A DNA stretch of 5,921 nt from Gammaproteobacteria bacterium (GTDB lineage: Bacteria; Pseudomonadota; Gammaproteobacteria; UBA6429; Thiohalophilaceae): contig JAHEIJ010000152.1 in the NCBI GenBank assembly GCA_024639445.1, positions 1 to 5,921 on the forward strand, read 5' to 3'. Under the pieces are notes generated by a model. It made no database searches. It saw only the letters and a program-made list of their open reading frames with translations, and was not told the DNA's origin. Shown here piece by piece: positions 1-5,717 of the stretch (position 1 is its first letter; each line of letters starts with the position of its first letter). A program made the position numbers and the translations under genes.

Positions 1-167
1 TAAACGGCAAAATCGGACTTGGACAGGATCCAGACCAGACGATTGAAAAACTGCTGAAGGGTGCCGGCGCGCAAGTGAACATCTTTGTACGCTATGAAGT
101 GGGTGAAGGTATAGAGAAGAAGCAAGAGAACTTTGCCGATGAAGTGATGGCCCAGGTTAAAGCCTGA
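1..167 (+). CDS. tsf: Elongation factor Ts, C-terminal fragment (5' end outside window)
   Basis: EF-Ts is the cytoplasmic guanine-nucleotide exchange factor that releases GDP from EF-Tu during translation elongation. Only the last 54 codons are present; the first complete codon begins at position 3 and the TGA stop is at 165-167. The visible end includes the segment YEVGEGIEKKQENFADEVMA, which closely matches the C-terminal end of E. coli EF-Ts (FEVGEGIEK followed by an FAAEV-like helix). The nucleotide-exchange core and the N-terminal EF-Tu-binding domain lie upstream of the window. The next gene, pyrH, starts 17 nt after the stop with no hairpin between them, so the two are probably co-transcribed. 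rpsB (ribosomal protein S2) would be expected just upstream, as in most bacteria; that is inference. The short fragment is the only limit on this call. Confidence 0.95.
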   Translation, partial: NGKIGLGQDPDQTIEKLLKGAGAQVNIFVRYEVGEGIEKKQENFADEVMAQVKA

Positions 168-184
168 TTGCCGGATAAAAATAC

Positions 185-901
185 ATGGCGACTAAACCGA
201 AATATCAACGTATCCTGCTGAAACTGAGCGGTGAGGCCCTGATGGGTGAGCACCAGTTTGGGATTGATCCGAAAATTGTTGATCGAATCGCTCTTGAGGT
301 TAAGGAACTGCATGATGTCGGGGTGCAGGTCGCCATGGTCATTGGCGGTGGCAATATATTTCGTGGAGTAAGTTTGTCACAGCAAGGACTGGATCGGGTT
401 ACCGGCGATCATATGGGCATGTTGGCCACGGTCATTAATTCCCTCGCCCTACAGGATGCAATGGAAAATCACGATCTTCATGTCAGGGTGATGTCTGCCT
501 TACCCATTCACAATGTGTGTGAAGATTTTATTCGTCGTCGGGCCATACGGCATCTTGAAAAAGGTCGGGTTGTCATTTTCGCAGCTGGTACCGGTAACCC
601 GTTTTTTACCACTGATACCGCAGCCAGTTTACGTGGCATAGAAGCAGGGGCGGATGTCGTAATCAAGGGCACCAAGGTCGACGGTGTTTACTCCGCTGAC
701 CCCGTTAAGGATCCTGCGGCAGTGTTGTATGAAAGATTGAATTATGACGAAGTGATTCGGGACAGGCTGGAAGTAATGGACACCACAGCCATCGTGCTGT
801 GTCGTGACAACAGGATACCGATTCGTGTTTTTAATATGAATAAGAAAGGCGCCTTGATGCGGGTCATTATGGGCGAAAACGAGGGTACACTCGTCGAATA
901 G
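185..901 (+). CDS. pyrH: Uridylate kinase (UMP kinase)
   Basis: This enzyme phosphorylates UMP to UDP with ATP, the step that feeds UTP, CTP and UDP-sugar synthesis. It belongs to the bacterial amino-acid-kinase-fold family, hexameric in the known members and typically activated by GTP and inhibited by UTP. The 238-residue product is near the 241 of E. coli. Visible motifs are the phosphate-binding LKLSGEA (12-18), the glycine-rich IGGGNIFRG (53-61), GDHMGMLAT (74-82) with the UMP-contacting aspartate D75, the nucleotide-binding GTGNPFFTTDT (135-145), KGTKVDGVYSADP (161-173) and the C-terminal IRVFNMNKKGAL (213-224). The ATG at 185 gives an N-terminus that aligns with the family; a GGA at 173-175, 9 nt upstream, is only a weak ribosome-binding site. 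It sits between tsf and frr, its usual place in bacteria. Nothing is truncated or missing. Confidence 0.98.
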   Translation: MATKPKYQRILLKLSGEALMGEHQFGIDPKIVDRIALEVKELHDVGVQVAMVIGGGNIFRGVSLSQQGLDRVTGDHMGMLATVINSLALQDAMENHDLHVRVMSALPIHNVCEDFIRRRAIRHLEKGRVVIFAAGTGNPFFTTDTAASLRGIEAGADVVIKGTKVDGVYSADPVKDPAAVLYERLNYDEVIRDRLEVMDTTAIVLCRDNRIPIRVFNMNKKGALMRVIMGENEGTLVE

Positions 902-905
902 GGGA
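901..905 (+). promoter_or_regulatory. Ribosome-binding site of frr
   Basis: The purine run GGGGA lies 7 nt before the ATG at 913 and begins on the last base of the pyrH TAG stop. It selects 913 over the ATG at 908, which is out of frame. The closeness to the pyrH stop suggests that the two genes are translated in succession from one mRNA. Confidence 0.65.
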
Positions 906-912
906 AGATGAG

Positions 913-1470
913 ATGATTGAGGAATTCAAGAAGGACGCTGAAGTCCGTATGAGCAAGAGTGTTGAGTCTCTTAAGAGCGAACTCACTAAACTGCGTACTG
1001 GCCGTGCCCATACGAGTCTGCTTGAGCATATCACCGTCGATTACTACGGATCCGAGGTACCGATTAATCAGGTTGCCAATCTTTCCGTCGCCGATGCCCG
1101 TACCTTGACAGTAACCCCATGGGAAAAGCCGATGGTGTCAGTCGTTGAAAAAGCCATCATGAATTCAGGCATGGGATTGAATCCTGCATCTGCAGGTGAA
1201 GTGATTCGCGTGCCGTTACCGCCATTAACAGAAGAACGTCGCAAAGACATGACGCGTGTTGTACGGCAGGAAGGTGAGGGTGCGCGTGTTGCCATTCGAA
1301 ACATCAGACGTGATGTTTTGGGTGACATTAAAACGCTATTAAAAGAAAAAGAAATCACCGAGGATGACGAACGTCGGGCACAAGATGATATTCAGAAAAT
1401 CACCGACAAATATATCGCCCAGGTTGATAAATTATTGGAAGACAAAGAAAAGGACCTGATGGAGTTCTGA
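913..1470 (+). CDS. frr: Ribosome recycling factor (RRF)
   Basis: RRF acts with EF-G after termination to split the post-termination 70S ribosome into subunits. The product has 185 residues, the same length as E. coli RRF. The two-domain layout is readable: a three-helix bundle formed by residues 1-30 and about 104-185, and an inserted beta-rich domain of about 31-103. Family landmarks include LRTGRAHTSLL (27-37), LTVTPWEK (65-72), AGEVIRVPLPPLTEERR (94-110) and IRNIRRD (128-134). This last segment contains R132, the arginine known to be important for ribosome binding in E. coli. The C-terminal helix, with EITEDDERRAQDDIQK (147-162), is highly charged, as in homologues. The gene follows pyrH by 11 nt, the common tsf-pyrH-frr arrangement. 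There is no sign of frame disruption. Confidence 0.98.
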   Translation: MIEEFKKDAEVRMSKSVESLKSELTKLRTGRAHTSLLEHITVDYYGSEVPINQVANLSVADARTLTVTPWEKPMVSVVEKAIMNSGMGLNPASAGEVIRVPLPPLTEERRKDMTRVVRQEGEGARVAIRNIRRDVLGDIKTLLKEKEITEDDERRAQDDIQKITDKYIAQVDKLLEDKEKDLMEF

Positions 1471-1493
1471 GCTGGTCATTTCCTCTACGCCAC

Positions 1494-1520
1494 TTGTGTT
1501 ATGGCTCACCCAGGTTAAAT
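1494..1520 (+). promoter_or_regulatory. Weak candidate promoter in the frr-uppS gap
   Basis: The 67-nt gap between frr and uppS is the largest non-coding interval here. It holds TTGTGT (1494-1499) as a possible -35 and TTAAAT (1515-1520) as a possible -10, separated by 15 nt, shorter than the preferred 17. Each hexamer departs from consensus. It would place transcription start close to or inside the uppS ribosome-binding region, leaving almost no leader, which argues against it. I list it because no other promoter-like sequence is visible ahead of the envelope genes; read-through from frr is at least as likely. Confidence 0.15.
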
Positions 1521-1526
1521 AAATTC

Positions 1527-1530
1527 GGAG
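1527..1530 (+). promoter_or_regulatory. Ribosome-binding site that fixes the GTG start of uppS
   Basis: GGAG lies 7 nt before the GTG at 1538, an ideal spacing. An in-frame TAA at 1520-1522 rules out any start farther upstream. The conserved MDGNGRW motif follows too closely for a plausible later start, so the GTG start is well determined. Confidence 0.75.
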
Positions 1531-1537
1531 TCGATTT

Positions 1538-2323
1538 GTGAGCGCACCCATCTCTGAGCACGGTTCCAACAATGGCCCTGACCAGTATGGCCCTGCAGGT
1601 CTACCACGTCATGTGGCTATTATTATGGATGGCAATGGTCGATGGGCGGAGCGTCAACATAAACCTCGCGTCGCTGGTCACCGAGCCGGGGTTGAAATCG
1701 TTCGTGAAATTGTCAAGATTTGCGGAGAATTAGAGATACAGGTATTGACCCTGTTTGCATTTTCTAGCGAGAACTGGAGACGCCCACAGAAGGAAGTGGG
1801 TCTGCTAATGGAAATGTTTTTGATTGCGCTGGAAAGAGAAGCTAAAAAACTCCATCGTAATAATGTTCAACTCAGAGTGATTGGTGATATTTCCGCTTTT
1901 GCTGAAAAGATACAACAACGAATTAAAGAAGCAGAGACGCTAACCCGGGACAATACCGGTTTGGTGCTTAATATTGCTGCCAATTACGGTGGCAAATGGG
2001 ATATTACCCAGGCAGTACAACAACTCGCGCAACAAATACAGCAAGGCAATTTGGCACCCCAGGATCTTACTGCCGAGCATATAGCTGCCAAGCTGAGTTT
2101 GAATGATTTGCCGGAACCTGATCTGTTTATTCGTACTGGTGGAGAACAGCGCATTAGTAACTTTTTGATCTGGCAACTCGCGTATACCGAACTTTACTTT
2201 ACTCCGATCCTGTGGCCGGACTTTAGACGGGACGAATTTGAAAAAGCATTATTATCATTCTCCAACCGACAACGCCGCTTTGGCCGTACCGGTGATCAAG
2301 TAGAGAAGTTAAAGAATGCTTAA
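1538..2323 (+). CDS. uppS: Undecaprenyl diphosphate synthase (cis-prenyltransferase)
   Basis: This enzyme (also called IspU) adds eight isopentenyl units in cis to farnesyl diphosphate, making the C55 lipid that carries peptidoglycan and O-antigen precursors across the inner membrane. The product has 261 residues against 253 in E. coli; the excess is partly a slightly longer, non-conserved N-terminus. Motifs appear in family order: HVAIIMDGNGRWA (25-37) with the catalytic Mg-binding D31, AGHRAG (46-51), FAFSSENW (73-80), NYGG (149-152), DLFIRTGGEQRISNFLIWQ (195-213) with R199, and AYTELYF (215-221) with E218, matching the second Mg ligand. It starts with GTG. The last 8 nt overlap cdsA in another frame, which suggests translational coupling. 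Its substrates come from the pathway that dxr, two genes downstream, commits to. All key residues are present. Confidence 0.97.
   Translation: MSAPISEHGSNNGPDQYGPAGLPRHVAIIMDGNGRWAERQHKPRVAGHRAGVEIVREIVKICGELEIQVLTLFAFSSENWRRPQKEVGLLMEMFLIALEREAKKLHRNNVQLRVIGDISAFAEKIQQRIKEAETLTRDNTGLVLNIAANYGGKWDITQAVQQLAQQIQQGNLAPQDLTAEHIAAKLSLNDLPEPDLFIRTGGEQRISNFLIWQLAYTELYFTPILWPDFRRDEFEKALLSFSNRQRRFGRTGDQVEKLKNA
2302..2308 (+). promoter_or_regulatory. Ribosome-binding site of cdsA, inside the uppS 3' end
   Basis: AGAGAAG lies 7 nt before the cdsA ATG at 2316. It is a partial Shine-Dalgarno match within the last codons of uppS. Together with the 8-nt overlap, it points to cdsA being translated by ribosomes arriving from or re-initiating after uppS. 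Confidence 0.4.
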
Positions 2324-3137
2324 GCAACGTATCATTACCGCCCTGCTTTTGGCTCCACTTATTATATGGGGCATTTTTACTTTACCGGAGAACGCTTTCA
2401 ATCTGGCGCTGGCAGCAGTGATTGGTTTGGCTGGTTGGGAGTGGGCTCGCCTGGCTGGCTGGCAACATGCTGTGCCCCGTATCGCTTATAGCTTGGTTAT
2501 ACTTTTGTTGCTATATGGGATTACCGTTGTACTACACCAGGCGCATGTAATTGACACCCTATTTGGCGTGGTATTGCTCTGGTGGTTATGGGTATTAATA
2601 CATTTGTTCAGTTATCGGCGGCGAGCGCTTCCGGCGGGAGCACATACATTATCTGCATTGTTAGCTGGGATTCCCGTTCTAACCGGTACTTATTTCGCGC
2701 TGGTGTTGTTGCGCCATGACCCCGCATATGGACCGGCCTATATCATGATGCTGATGTTGCTGGTATGGGGCGCGGATACCGCCGCCTACTTTGCCGGTCG
2801 CAGGTTTGGGAAAAATAAATTACTGTTGTCAGTCAGTCCTGGCAAATCCTGGGAAGGGGTTTGGGGCGCCTTGCTTGCCAGTTTATTATTGGCTGTGCTG
2901 GGGGCGATCTATTTTGAGAAGCTTGATAGTCATTTGCCCGCTTTTATGCTGGTGAGTTTACTGACTGTCATTTTTTCCATCATCGGCGATTTAAATGAAA
3001 GCTATTTTAAGCGTCGGGCCGGGGTCAAGGATAGCGGAACAATCTTACCCGGACATGGCGGGATCCTTGATCGAATTGATAGCCTGACATCCGCTGCTCC
3101 GGTGTTTTATTATGGGCTAGTGTTGAGCGGAGTATGA
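2316..3137 (+). CDS. cdsA: Phosphatidate cytidylyltransferase (CDP-diglyceride synthase)
   Basis: This inner-membrane enzyme converts phosphatidic acid and CTP into CDP-diacylglycerol, the precursor of phosphatidylethanolamine, phosphatidylglycerol and cardiolipin. The 273-residue product is strongly hydrophobic, with perhaps seven to nine membrane segments (for example about 5-22, 28-46, 55-75, 80-98, 111-133, 138-160, 185-200 and 208-224). The family signature is complete near the C-terminus: GDLNES (224-229), FKR (231-233), GVKDSG (236-241), and PGHGGILDRIDS (245-256), with the conserved aspartates D239, D252 and D255. An upstream conserved block, WGADTAAYFAGRRFG (151-165) followed by SPGKSWEG (174-181), also fits. 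It overlaps uppS by 8 nt, and its TGA stop lies at the start of dxr, so the three genes form a tightly packed unit. No unusual features were seen. Confidence 0.97.
   Translation: MLKQRIITALLLAPLIIWGIFTLPENAFNLALAAVIGLAGWEWARLAGWQHAVPRIAYSLVILLLLYGITVVLHQAHVIDTLFGVVLLWWLWVLIHLFSYRRRALPAGAHTLSALLAGIPVLTGTYFALVLLRHDPAYGPAYIMMLMLLVWGADTAAYFAGRRFGKNKLLLSVSPGKSWEGVWGALLASLLLAVLGAIYFEKLDSHLPAFMLVSLLTVIFSIIGDLNESYFKRRAGVKDSGTILPGHGGILDRIDSLTSAAPVFYYGLVLSGV
3129..3132 (+). promoter_or_regulatory. Ribosome-binding site that favours the dxr start at 3140
   Basis: GGAG in the last codons of cdsA lies 7 nt before the ATG at 3140, but only 1 nt before the ATG at 3134. Good spacing to the second ATG supports that codon as the real start. 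A weaker GAG at 3125-3127 would serve the ATG at 3134. Confidence 0.6.
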
Positions 3138-3139
3138 GT

Positions 3140-4327
3140 ATGCAGGGTATTACCATTCTCGGCTCCACTGGTTCAATCGGGGTCAACACCCTGGACGTCA
3201 TCTCGCGCCACCCGGATAGTTTTAAAGTGGTGGCCTTAACGGCAAATAATCAGGTCGAACGTCTCTTAGCCCAGTGCCAACAATATCATCCTGCTTATGC
3301 CGTGATGGCGGATGAAACCGCAGCTGCACAACTTACTGAACAAATTAAACAAAGCAACTTGTCGACTGAAGTGCTGGCCGGAGTTGATGGGTTGGTTAGA
3401 GTCAGTCAACTGGACACGGTTGATCAGATCATGGCAGCGATTGTGGGCGCAGCCGGATTACTTCCAACCCTTGCCGCGGCAAAAGCCGGTAAGCGGGTGC
3501 TTCTGGCTAACAAGGAAGCGCTGGTGATGTCTGGTCACTTGTTTATGGAGGCAGTGAAAGACAATCAGGCTGAATTGCTACCTATTGATAGTGAGCATAA
3601 TGCCATTTTCCAGTGTATGCCTTCGAGCTTTCATGACGGTCTTGCCACGGTGGGTGTACAACGAATTCTATTAACCGGTTCCGGCGGACCGTTTCGTACG
3701 ACACCATTAAATAAGCTCGCCAACGTTACACCCGAGCAGGCCTGCGCGCATCCCAACTGGGATATGGGACGAAAAATTTCTGTCGATTCCGCCACCATGA
3801 TGAACAAGGGACTTGAATTGATTGAAGCCTGTTGGTTATTCAACACCACAGCGGATCATGTAGAAATTATGCTGCACCCACAGAGTGTTATTCATTCTAT
3901 GGTGGAATACGTCGATGGCTCTGTGCTGGCACAAATGGGTCAACCGGATATGCGCACCCCCATAGCGCATGCGATGGCGTGGCCGGAACGAATCGATTCA
4001 GGTGTGGAACGTTTAAACCTGATTGATGTCGCACGTCTTGAGTTCGAAAAACCGGATCTGCAACGTTTTCCCTGTCTACGCCTGGCGGAAACGGCAGCAC
4101 GTGAGGGAGGAACGGCGCCGGCGATTCTCAATGCAGCCAACGAGGTTGCAGTTGCAGAGTTTCTGGAGAATAAACTGAAATTTACGGATATCGCCCGGTT
4201 GGTAGAAAACGTCATGACAGAGTTGCCTGCTAGTGCTGCAAATGATCTGGATACGGTCATACTGGCGGACCGCGAGGCACGCGAACATGCGCGTCGGTGG
4301 GTAAAACAAAACAGGAATATGGGGTAA
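3140..4327 (+). CDS. dxr: 1-deoxy-D-xylulose 5-phosphate reductoisomerase
   Basis: Dxr (IspC) makes 2-C-methyl-D-erythritol 4-phosphate from DXP using NADPH, the committed step of the MEP isoprenoid pathway and the target of fosmidomycin. From the start at 3140 it has 395 residues, close to E. coli. Visible are the NADPH loop ILGSTGSIG (6-14), LLANKEALV (121-129), PIDSEHNAIFQ (148-158) with metal ligands D150 and E152, LLTGSGGPFR (177-186), HPNW (204-207) in the active-site loop, and KISVDSATMMNKGLELIEA (212-230) with the third metal ligand E226. LNAANEVAVAEF (330-341) belongs to the C-terminal domain. The frame opens two codons earlier, at 3134, overlapping the cdsA stop as ATGA. I prefer 3140 because of the ribosome-binding site and because MQGITILG then aligns exactly with E. 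coli MKQLTILG. Confidence 0.97.
   Translation: MQGITILGSTGSIGVNTLDVISRHPDSFKVVALTANNQVERLLAQCQQYHPAYAVMADETAAAQLTEQIKQSNLSTEVLAGVDGLVRVSQLDTVDQIMAAIVGAAGLLPTLAAAKAGKRVLLANKEALVMSGHLFMEAVKDNQAELLPIDSEHNAIFQCMPSSFHDGLATVGVQRILLTGSGGPFRTTPLNKLANVTPEQACAHPNWDMGRKISVDSATMMNKGLELIEACWLFNTTADHVEIMLHPQSVIHSMVEYVDGSVLAQMGQPDMRTPIAHAMAWPERIDSGVERLNLIDVARLEFEKPDLQRFPCLRLAETAAREGGTAPAILNAANEVAVAEFLENKLKFTDIARLVENVMTELPASAANDLDTVILADREAREHARRWVKQNRNMG
4006..4033 (+). promoter_or_regulatory. Weak sigma-E-like promoter match inside dxr, upstream of rseP
   Basis: GGAACGT (4006-4012) differs by one base from the sigma-E -35 consensus GGAACTT. It is followed after 16 nt by TCGCA (4029-4033), a partial match to the -10 forms TCTGA or TCAAA. 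The spacing is correct for sigma-E. It would give a leader of roughly 290 nt before rseP. Such partial matches arise by chance in coding DNA, so this is a weak candidate only. Confidence 0.12.
4321..4324 (+). promoter_or_regulatory. Ribosome-binding site of rseP
   Basis: GGGG lies 7 nt before the ATG at 4332 and overlaps the last codons of dxr. rseP begins 4 nt after the dxr TAA, so this short site probably serves ribosomes finishing dxr. Confidence 0.5.
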
Positions 4328-4331
4328 ACGC

Positions 4332-5693
4332 ATGACCAGCGTTATTTTCAGTATATTGGCTTTTTTGGTTGCGATTAGTGTGTTAATCGCAATTCATGAG
4401 TTCGGCCACTTTTGGGTGGCAAAAAAATTAGGGGTTAAGGTCCTGCGCTATTCCATAGGTTTTGGTAAACCAATCTGGAAAAAAACAGCGGGTGCAGATC
4501 AAACCGAGTATGTTATTGCCAGCCTGCCATTAGGCGGCTATGTAAAAATGCTCGATGAACGTGAAGGGACAGTCAGCGATGAAGAGAAACATCGCGCTTT
4601 TAATCGTCAGCCAGTTTCAAAACGATTTGCCATTGTCTTTGCCGGTCCCGCATTTAATTTTTTGTTCGCCATTTTTGCTTATTGGTTGATGTTTGTTATT
4701 GGGGTGACCGGGGTAAAACCAGTTGTAGGTGAGGTTGAGCCGGGAACACCAGCAGCGATCGCGGGACTCATGTCCGGACAAGAAATCGTTGCGATTAATG
4801 ATAAACCAACACCTATCTGGGATGTCGCCATCCAGACGATTGTTCCTGCCCTGGTTGATCGTAAGGAACTTGATGTCGAAGTAAGAGGACAGGATGGTTT
4901 TACACATAATGTGACTCTGGATCTCAGTGAGACCGATAGCGAACTGGAACCGGGAGAACTATTTACAGAGCTTGGGTTTAAGCCATGGCGCCCTGTTATT
5001 CTTCCTGTTGTTGGTGCTGTGGGAGAAGGTACGCCAGCTGAACGGGCTGGTTTACTCGAGGGGGATCGTATACTAGCCATTGATAGCATCCCTGTTAAAG
5101 ATTGGAGCGACCTGGTTGAATATGTTTCAGCGCGACCCGACAAGGATTTACAAGTCAAAATAAACCGCCAGGGTGTTGAACAATCCTTCATGCTACATAC
5201 TGCCAGTGTCACGGTTAAAGACAAGGTAAAAGGCCAAATGGGAATCGGGCCGAAACGTGTTGAATATCCCGAGGACATGAAAATTCTCTACCGCTACTCG
5301 TTGTTTGATTCAGTTGGTCAGGCATTGGGTCAAACCTGGAATAACACCCTGTTAACTCTCAAGATGATTGGTAAGATTCTGGTGGGTGAGGTGTCTGTCA
5401 GGAATCTTAGCGGTCCTATCAATATTGCCGTCTATGCGGGCTATTCTGCCAGTGCCGGCTTTGCCAGATTTATGGATTTTCTCGCTATTGTGAGCATTAG
5501 TTTAGGGGTGTTGAATCTTTTGCCTATCCCCATCCTGGATGGTGGACATCTTATGTATTATGTGGCGGAAATCATCAAAGGGAGTCCGGTCTCGGAAGCC
5601 ACAATGGAGGTAGGTCAAAGGATTGGTATCGTATTCTTGTTAATGCTTATGAGTGTCGCTTTTTATAATGATATTTTGCGGCTTTTAAATTAA
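4332..5693 (+). CDS. rseP: RseP-family site-2 intramembrane zinc metalloprotease
   Basis: RseP cuts the anti-sigma factor RseA within the inner membrane after DegS cleavage, releasing sigma-E; homologues also remove leftover signal peptides. In Pseudomonas the counterpart is MucP. The 453 residues compare with 450 in E. coli. The zinc-binding HEFGH (22-26) falls at the same positions as in E. coli, inside the first membrane helix (about 4-24). It is followed by the GFGKPIW loop (43-49) and LPLGGYVKMLDE (65-76). A second membrane segment lies at about 98-125. Two tandem periplasmic PDZ domains follow, about 127-220 and 222-309; the second shows GTPAERAGLLEGDRILAID (233-251). After LSGP (359-362) come a third helix (about 380-398), LLPIPILDGGH (396-406) with the third zinc ligand D403, and a last helix (about 430-450). 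It ends in three consecutive TAA codons, 24 nt before bamA. Confidence 0.97.
   Translation: MTSVIFSILAFLVAISVLIAIHEFGHFWVAKKLGVKVLRYSIGFGKPIWKKTAGADQTEYVIASLPLGGYVKMLDEREGTVSDEEKHRAFNRQPVSKRFAIVFAGPAFNFLFAIFAYWLMFVIGVTGVKPVVGEVEPGTPAAIAGLMSGQEIVAINDKPTPIWDVAIQTIVPALVDRKELDVEVRGQDGFTHNVTLDLSETDSELEPGELFTELGFKPWRPVILPVVGAVGEGTPAERAGLLEGDRILAIDSIPVKDWSDLVEYVSARPDKDLQVKINRQGVEQSFMLHTASVTVKDKVKGQMGIGPKRVEYPEDMKILYRYSLFDSVGQALGQTWNNTLLTLKMIGKILVGEVSVRNLSGPINIAVYAGYSASAGFARFMDFLAIVSISLGVLNLLPIPILDGGHLMYYVAEIIKGSPVSEATMEVGQRIGIVFLLMLMSVAFYNDILRLLN
5664..5669 (+). promoter_or_regulatory. Candidate -10 element of a bamA promoter inside the rseP 3' end
   Basis: TATAAT, a perfect sigma-70 -10 hexamer, lies in the last codons of rseP and would start transcription near 5676, about 40 nt before the bamA ATG. 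The -35 is poor: TTGTTA (5637-5642) is 21 nt away, and the better-spaced TTAATG (5640-5645, 18 nt) matches at only three positions. There is no TG extension. The hexamer encodes Tyr-Asn at a conserved position of RseP, so it may be a coincidence of coding. Confidence 0.3.
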
Positions 5694-5717
5694 TAATAAT
5701 TGAAGTATTGCTGGTTA

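Noticed and set aside
1105..1110. A consensus -35 hexamer, TTGACA, inside frr
   Set aside because: No acceptable -10 lies 16-18 nt downstream; the best-placed hexamer, GCCGAT, matches at two positions.
742..1358. Two - strand open frames of about 95 codons, opposite pyrH and frr
   Set aside because: No ribosome-binding site or family motif was evident, and both sit antisense to strongly conserved genes.
1468..1508. Inverted repeat TGAGC / GCTCA around the frr-uppS gap, as a terminator
   Set aside because: The stem is 5 bp with a loop of about 31 nt, and no T-run follows, so it is unlikely to stop transcription.
2551..2577. TTGACA then TATTGC inside cdsA, as an internal promoter
   Set aside because: The spacer is only 15 nt, the -10 matches at three positions, and the site lies more than 550 nt from the next gene.
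3940..4260. A 106-codon open frame on the - strand, opposite dxr, and several shorter ones (631-codon region around 3631-4100)
   Set aside because: They lie wholly inside dxr, have low-complexity composition and no recognisable motif; the + strand frame carries all Dxr landmarks.
4865..4871. A perfect sigma-E -35 heptamer, GGAACTT, inside rseP
   Set aside because: No TCTGA- or TCAAA-like -10 follows at 15-17 nt; it encodes Glu-Leu of a PDZ domain.
4679..5278. A 199-codon open frame on the - strand, opposite rseP
   Set aside because: It is a shadow of rseP: the translation is dominated by Ser, Thr, Arg and Pro, matches no family I recognise, and the + strand encodes a complete, well-conserved protease across the same bases.
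5594..5619. GGAAGCC followed by GTCAAA, resembling a sigma-E promoter ahead of bamA
   Set aside because: The -35 lacks the AAC core, and the interval from GGAAGCC to TCAAA is 14 nt, about two short of the usual spacing.
5700..5702. In-frame TTG as an earlier bamA start
   Set aside because: It would place polar and aromatic residues before the basic MKK start of a normal signal peptide, and it has no ribosome-binding site.
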